Below are positions 61,451 to 64,000 of a stretch of DNA of 64,000 bases, piece by piece. The DNA is from Bacteroidaceae bacterium (GTDB lineage Bacteria; Bacteroidota; Bacteroidia; Bacteroidales; Bacteroidaceae). Position 1 is the first letter of the stretch; each line of letters starts with the position of its first letter. The stretch is from assembly GCA_017442855.1 (NCBI GenBank), contig JAFSPM010000037.1:145963-209962 (forward strand), in the 5' to 3' direction. The position numbers were made by a program, and so were the translations under genes. The notes under the pieces were generated by a model that was given only the letters and a program-made list of their open reading frames with translations, did no database searches and was not told the origin of the DNA.

Positions 61451-62080
61451 TTATCCTACGCCAAAAGGACTGACGAATGCATCAAATGTTATGGGCGACA
61501 AAACGATGGATATATTTATGTCCATCCTTTCCTGGTCGGGCTCTATTACACGCCGTTCACTCTGTATGGACTCAAAAGCAAAAAAACCTGCTGGCAGCTT
61601 CTCATCCCTGGTTATGACAGAAAAAGTAACATGGACAGCAATACTCGTTTCTTCCGTGCATGACAAGAATAAAGGCATAGCCAACAATGACCTTTCCTCA
61701 TTTGAGAGCCCTTCAGGAAGGGTGTCCCAAGATACAAGGAAATCACAAGCTATATCAGAGGACAAACCTGGAAAAACAGATTGTCCCCCGACAACAACCT
61801 CCACCTTATTGACGACCACTTTGGTCAAGCCTAGGCCTGACTCAGTAACGACTTTGCCTGTCACATTAACCTCACAACCATTTTCCAGCCCGTCAGACGA
61901 CTTATTTTGCGCAGACAATACAATTCCACTACCAGCAGCCCCGACTTCACCTGAGGCCATTTCTGAGCCTCTGGGGGCCTGCTGTAATGCAGTGCTGATA
62001 TATTCCTCTTCCACTGTAGTCTTTGTACAGCCCGTCAGGAAAAGGACAGAAAAAAACGAAATAACATATACACTCTTCAT
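61451..62080 (-). CDS. Lipoprotein of unknown function
   Basis: 209 aa with a clear lipoprotein signal (VYVISFFSVLFLTGCTK). The mature part has a small beta-rich stretch, VNVTGKVVTESGLGLTKVVV, resembling a carboxypeptidase-regulatory or Ig-like strand pattern. No family was recognised. It is the last gene of the minus-strand cargo block and is higher in G+C than the mob genes. Confidence 0.65.
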   Translation of the reverse strand: MKSVYVISFFSVLFLTGCTKTTVEEEYISTALQQAPRGSEMASGEVGAAGSGIVLSAQNKSSDGLENGCEVNVTGKVVTESGLGLTKVVVNKVEVVVGGQSVFPGLSSDIACDFLVSWDTLPEGLSNEERSLLAMPLFLSCTEETSIAVHVTFSVITRDEKLPAGFFAFESIQSERRVIEPDQERMDINISIVLSPITFDAFVSPFGVG

Positions 62081-62117
62081 AATACCTTGTTTTATAAATT
62101 TATGTCAAATAATAAGT

Positions 62118-62288
62118 TCACATGCTATCATATCCCAGGATCTCTTTCCCGTAGATCTCCTGGTGCCACAGCTCAATGCGGTCTTTAGGCACATTGTTGT
62201 CAAGAAGAAAGAGCAGCAACGCAGTGGAGTCCTTCCCTCCAGAAAAGCTGACGATGTATTTTTGATAACTGTAGAGGTCAAAGTCCAT
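62118..62288 (-). pseudogene. Truncated PAPS-reductase-like (PP-loop ATPase) gene
   Basis: 56 aa: MDFDLYSYQKYIVSFSGGKD, STALLLFLLDNN, IELWHQEIYG, then GKEILGYDSM and stop. The PP-loop SFSGGKDST is complete, but all later parts of a PAPS-reductase/DndC-like protein (usually over 200 aa) are absent. It starts 3 nt after the neighbouring gene, so the pair was an operon. It could be a remnant or, less likely, a mini-protein. A 100-residue frame at 62105-62407 covering it is a shadow. Confidence 0.65.
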
Positions 62289-62291
62289 TGT

Positions 62292-62804
62292 TCAATATCT
62301 GAATTTAGTAAAGTGAATAACTGCCAGCGGCCTATTAAGGTCATATCCGCGGAACCAGTCTTTCCAGTCCTGAAGGGACAGACCGTCATTGTTAGCCACA
62401 GTCTCAATATCGGTATGTTTACCAGAGATATTGAGCCCCAAAATCACGTCCCGGTCCTTGTCAATCTCCAGCTTCTGCAGTCCGATGCCGTCCTCACTGG
62501 TGAGCCTTACTATCTCCGTCTGCCTTGAACGCCTGGGCTTTCCGCTCCACTGGCGTACGGACAGGCAGGCCTGCCCAGCCTCTATCTGCTCAAAAGCATT
62601 GTGCCAGTATTCGTAATTTGCACGGATGGTGTGTATCTTGAGTGCTGTAGGGTATTTCTCCTTCAGCTCCTTGTTCCATTGCGGAGCATCACCTCTTTGC
62701 ACGGCCAGCGCATTCTTCATCTTTATGCAAAACTCCGTCGGTTTCCCTGTCCTTGGATGGGAAGAGGGGAACACCTGGGAAAGGATCAGTACGTATGTTT
62801 TCAT
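62292..62804 (-). CDS. Element-borne protein with ASCH/PUA-like features
   Basis: 170 aa from MKTYVLILSQVFPSSHPRTG; upstream in-frame ATGs at 62816 and 62828 are possible. Conserved-looking stretches are KIHTIRANYEYW, LSVRQWSGKPRRSRQTEIVR and the end LAVIHFTKFRY. The HTIR, SVRxW and final IHF pattern recalls ASCH (PUA-like) RNA- or nucleotide-binding domains. It is paired with a PAPS-reductase-like gene, a combination I associate with Bacteroides mobile elements and phages. The function is unknown. Confidence 0.6.
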   Translation of the reverse strand: MKTYVLILSQVFPSSHPRTGKPTEFCIKMKNALAVQRGDAPQWNKELKEKYPTALKIHTIRANYEYWHNAFEQIEAGQACLSVRQWSGKPRRSRQTEIVRLTSEDGIGLQKLEIDKDRDVILGLNISGKHTDIETVANNDGLSLQDWKDWFRGYDLNRPLAVIHFTKFRY

Positions 62805-62882
62805 ACTTTTCTTCATATTAATATGCAATTTTAGCGTTTATGTATAGGCTGTTCCATGGTCAGCCATCCTTCACTAATCCGT

Positions 62883-63023
62883 TCATAAGTTCGTATCCAT
62901 CAGGTCTCTGCGCTCCCTGCCAATTCTGTTGCAAGTGCGCATGACAATTACCTCCGCATCGTCTATCCAAGACGCTGCACTGTCGGCCAACTGCCACCAA
63001 TCATTCTCTGTTATTTGCTTCAT
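62883..63023 (-). CDS. Small protein of unknown function
   Basis: 46 aa: MKQITENDWWQLADSAASWI then DDAEVIVMRTCNRIGRERRD. Acidic to amphipathic, with no known domain. It lies in the same direction and close to its upstream neighbour (15 nt), so it is likely real. It is too short for most ORF filters. Confidence 0.5.
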   Translation of the reverse strand: MKQITENDWWQLADSAASWIDDAEVIVMRTCNRIGRERRDLMDTNL

Positions 63024-63038
63024 ACAACATATTGGCTT

Positions 63039-63374
63039 TTAAAGTCTTTTCAATCCATCAGCCCAGGATTGTTTCCCAATACCCAAGTTGTCAAGAAAAT
63101 TCTCCTTGGACTCAGGCGTGAAGATTACCGGACCATTCACTACCCCCACCTTCGTGACAGTCACCTTCTCCTGTAGGTTTCTGATATATTCCTCGCATTT
63201 CCTCCTTCCTGACGGTCGCACAAGGTTGATGTCGAAACATTCGGTAATCTTAACCGCCCCCTCTTCAATGAGCTTGACCCTGTATAGGTTGTCATACCCG
63301 AAGAGTTTCGAGAGGTGTACCTCATATCTGCCGCCCCGCCGGATTTCTCCGTATCTGGTAAAAGATCTGTTCAT
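63039..63374 (-). CDS. Hypothetical protein
   Basis: 111 aa. Begins MNRSFTRYGEIRRGGRYEVH; central YDNLYRVKLIEEGAVKITECFDI. Probably a small alpha/beta protein, soluble, with no signal. Family unknown. It is part of a tightly spaced minus-strand block (17 nt after the 107-residue gene). Confidence 0.6.
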   Translation of the reverse strand: MNRSFTRYGEIRRGGRYEVHLSKLFGYDNLYRVKLIEEGAVKITECFDINLVRPSGRRKCEEYIRNLQEKVTVTKVGVVNGPVIFTPESKENFLDNLGIGKQSWADGLKRL

Positions 63375-63391
63375 AGATATTCAGGATTTAA

Positions 63392-63715
63392 TTATGGGTT
63401 CATCACCTCGTCGTCAATCTCCAGGACTCTCACGTCCCTTATCCTCTCCATCCCCGTGCCTATCTCTATGATTACAATAAGGGATTCGGCAGTAGGATTG
63501 TCGTTCTCGTCAAGCAGCCCATACACTGACATGTACGGTTCATTGTAAGGATCTGCCTCTATGCCGTCGGCATGCCATTGCACGCCCTTGTCAATCTCTA
63601 CGTCACGCTCATAGTTAATGAGCTCCTCATATTCGACACCCTTGAAGGTAAAGCCAATCACCAGCTTATCCTTGAAAATTCTCTTTTCCTTCCCGTTACA
63701 TCCATTCGTTGCCAT
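63392..63715 (-). CDS. Hypothetical protein
   Basis: 107 aa, acidic, beginning MATNGCNGKEKRIFKDKLVI, with YERDVEIDKGVQWHADGIE and VYGLLDENDNPTAESLIVII. It is soluble and no family was recognised. It is the first gene of the visible minus-strand cargo block. Confidence 0.6.
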   Translation of the reverse strand: MATNGCNGKEKRIFKDKLVIGFTFKGVEYEELINYERDVEIDKGVQWHADGIEADPYNEPYMSVYGLLDENDNPTAESLIVIIEIGTGMERIRDVRVLEIDDEVMNP

Positions 63716-64000
63716 AATGCTTTCTGCCCGTTTTATCCCGTCGGCTCTTCGGTTTTATATTATTTTAATTTTGTTCACCCCATTGCTTGTCTTTCATTCC
63801 CTGCCGTTAATTAAATGTTCCCGACAGGTGGAAGGTTTTCCCGAAGCCCGCTGGCTTCTGCTTCCTGTGGCCTCAGTCCTCAGGGGCATGGATGAAAGTC
63901 AAGGTTCGTCAGGGAAAATACTACCCGTAAGGCGTGGAGATTTTCACGTGCGACGGCCTGTGGCCGCCACGACCTTTACTTCCTGTAATGCCGCCATACC
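63716..64000. other. G+C-rich non-coding edge region of the element
   Basis: No gene longer than about 20 codons is supported here. The minus strand reads a short MAALQEVKVVAATGRRT frame near the edge. The words around 63830-63880 (GGAAGGTTTTCCCGAAGCCC, CTGGCTTCTGCTTCCTG) look like leader DNA seen in Bacteroides conjugative transposons, from memory only. It probably continues into more element genes beyond the window. Confidence 0.35.

Noticed and set aside
62105-62407. 100-residue minus-strand ORF
   Set aside because: It runs across the boundary of two better-supported frames (PP-loop fragment and ASCH-like protein) in another phase.

Overview
The window is a chromosomal segment of a Bacteroidales bacterium, most likely Prevotellaceae (Prevotella/Segatella-like). 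The evidence is the recurring Bacteroidota promoter pattern (TTTG, about 20 nt, TAnnTTTG), weak Shine-Dalgarno sequences, lipoprotein signals ending in Cys, the complete Na+-pumping Nqr operon, secreted GH106/GH2 glycosidases, the GH3-beta-lactamase double-domain protein, DUF5686, DUF4250 and DUF3127 proteins, and the short-chain threonine dehydrogenase/Kbl pair. The species assignment is inference; no rRNA is present.

Layout. 1-8 kb: a transglutaminase-like lipoprotein diverges from a GH106-GH2 glycosidase operon through a perfectly symmetrical promoter palindrome. 8-11 kb: exoA, an Lrp/AsnC regulator diverging from an O-acetylhomoserine sulfhydrylase gene, then a striking 22-bp-period repeat array. 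11-13.2 kb: accessory debris, namely a DUF6169-like gene with a small overlapping partner, an IS21-like terminus, an IstA/HNH chimera and a helicase/AlbA_2-type remnant. 13.4-27.5 kb: a nucleotidase/GH3-serine hydrolase cluster, rplS, an SSB-like protein, murB, threonine degradation (tdh-like/kbl) and lysine synthesis (lysA, lysC). 27.5-31 kb: ftsE and hisIE-F-A-H, read away from a tRNA-Asp. 31-36.7 kb: DNA repair and peroxide defence genes, a histidine acid phosphatase, and tRNA-Thr lying 10 nt in front of mltG-nudC. 36.7-44.5 kb: nqrA-F and a carboxyltransferase alpha subunit whose biotinyl domain lacks the biotin lysine. 44.8-53 kb: a UDP-GlcNAc 2-epimerase, DUF5686, rarA, a glycerate-dehydrogenase-like enzyme, a two-gene LysO exporter, an esterase-HAD fusion and repeat-rich intergenic DNA. 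53-55.6 kb: a leaderless-type GH2 enzyme whose catalytic nucleophile position appears to be Ala.

55.7-64 kb: the left part of an integrated mobilizable element: tyrosine integrase, candidate oriT, ribbon-helix-helix relaxosome protein, relaxase, ParA, a DUF3408-like protein, then oppositely oriented cargo (lipoprotein, truncated PAPS-reductase-like gene, ASCH-like protein, small unknown proteins). Its right end is outside the window. Just before the integrase is a 14-residue ORF reading MEEWWSWRDYFYYY. It looks exactly like a Trp/Tyr/Phe attenuator leader peptide, yet no aromatic-biosynthesis gene follows it here. The simplest reading is that the element integrated behind the leader and separated it from its operon.

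The most interesting items are the stranded aromatic leader peptide, the 22-bp array, the in-frame palindromic repeat inside nudC, the nucleophile-less GH2, the biotin-less carboxyltransferase, and the tRNA-mltG arrangement. I did not find a clearly new multi-gene defence system, and there is no CRISPR array.
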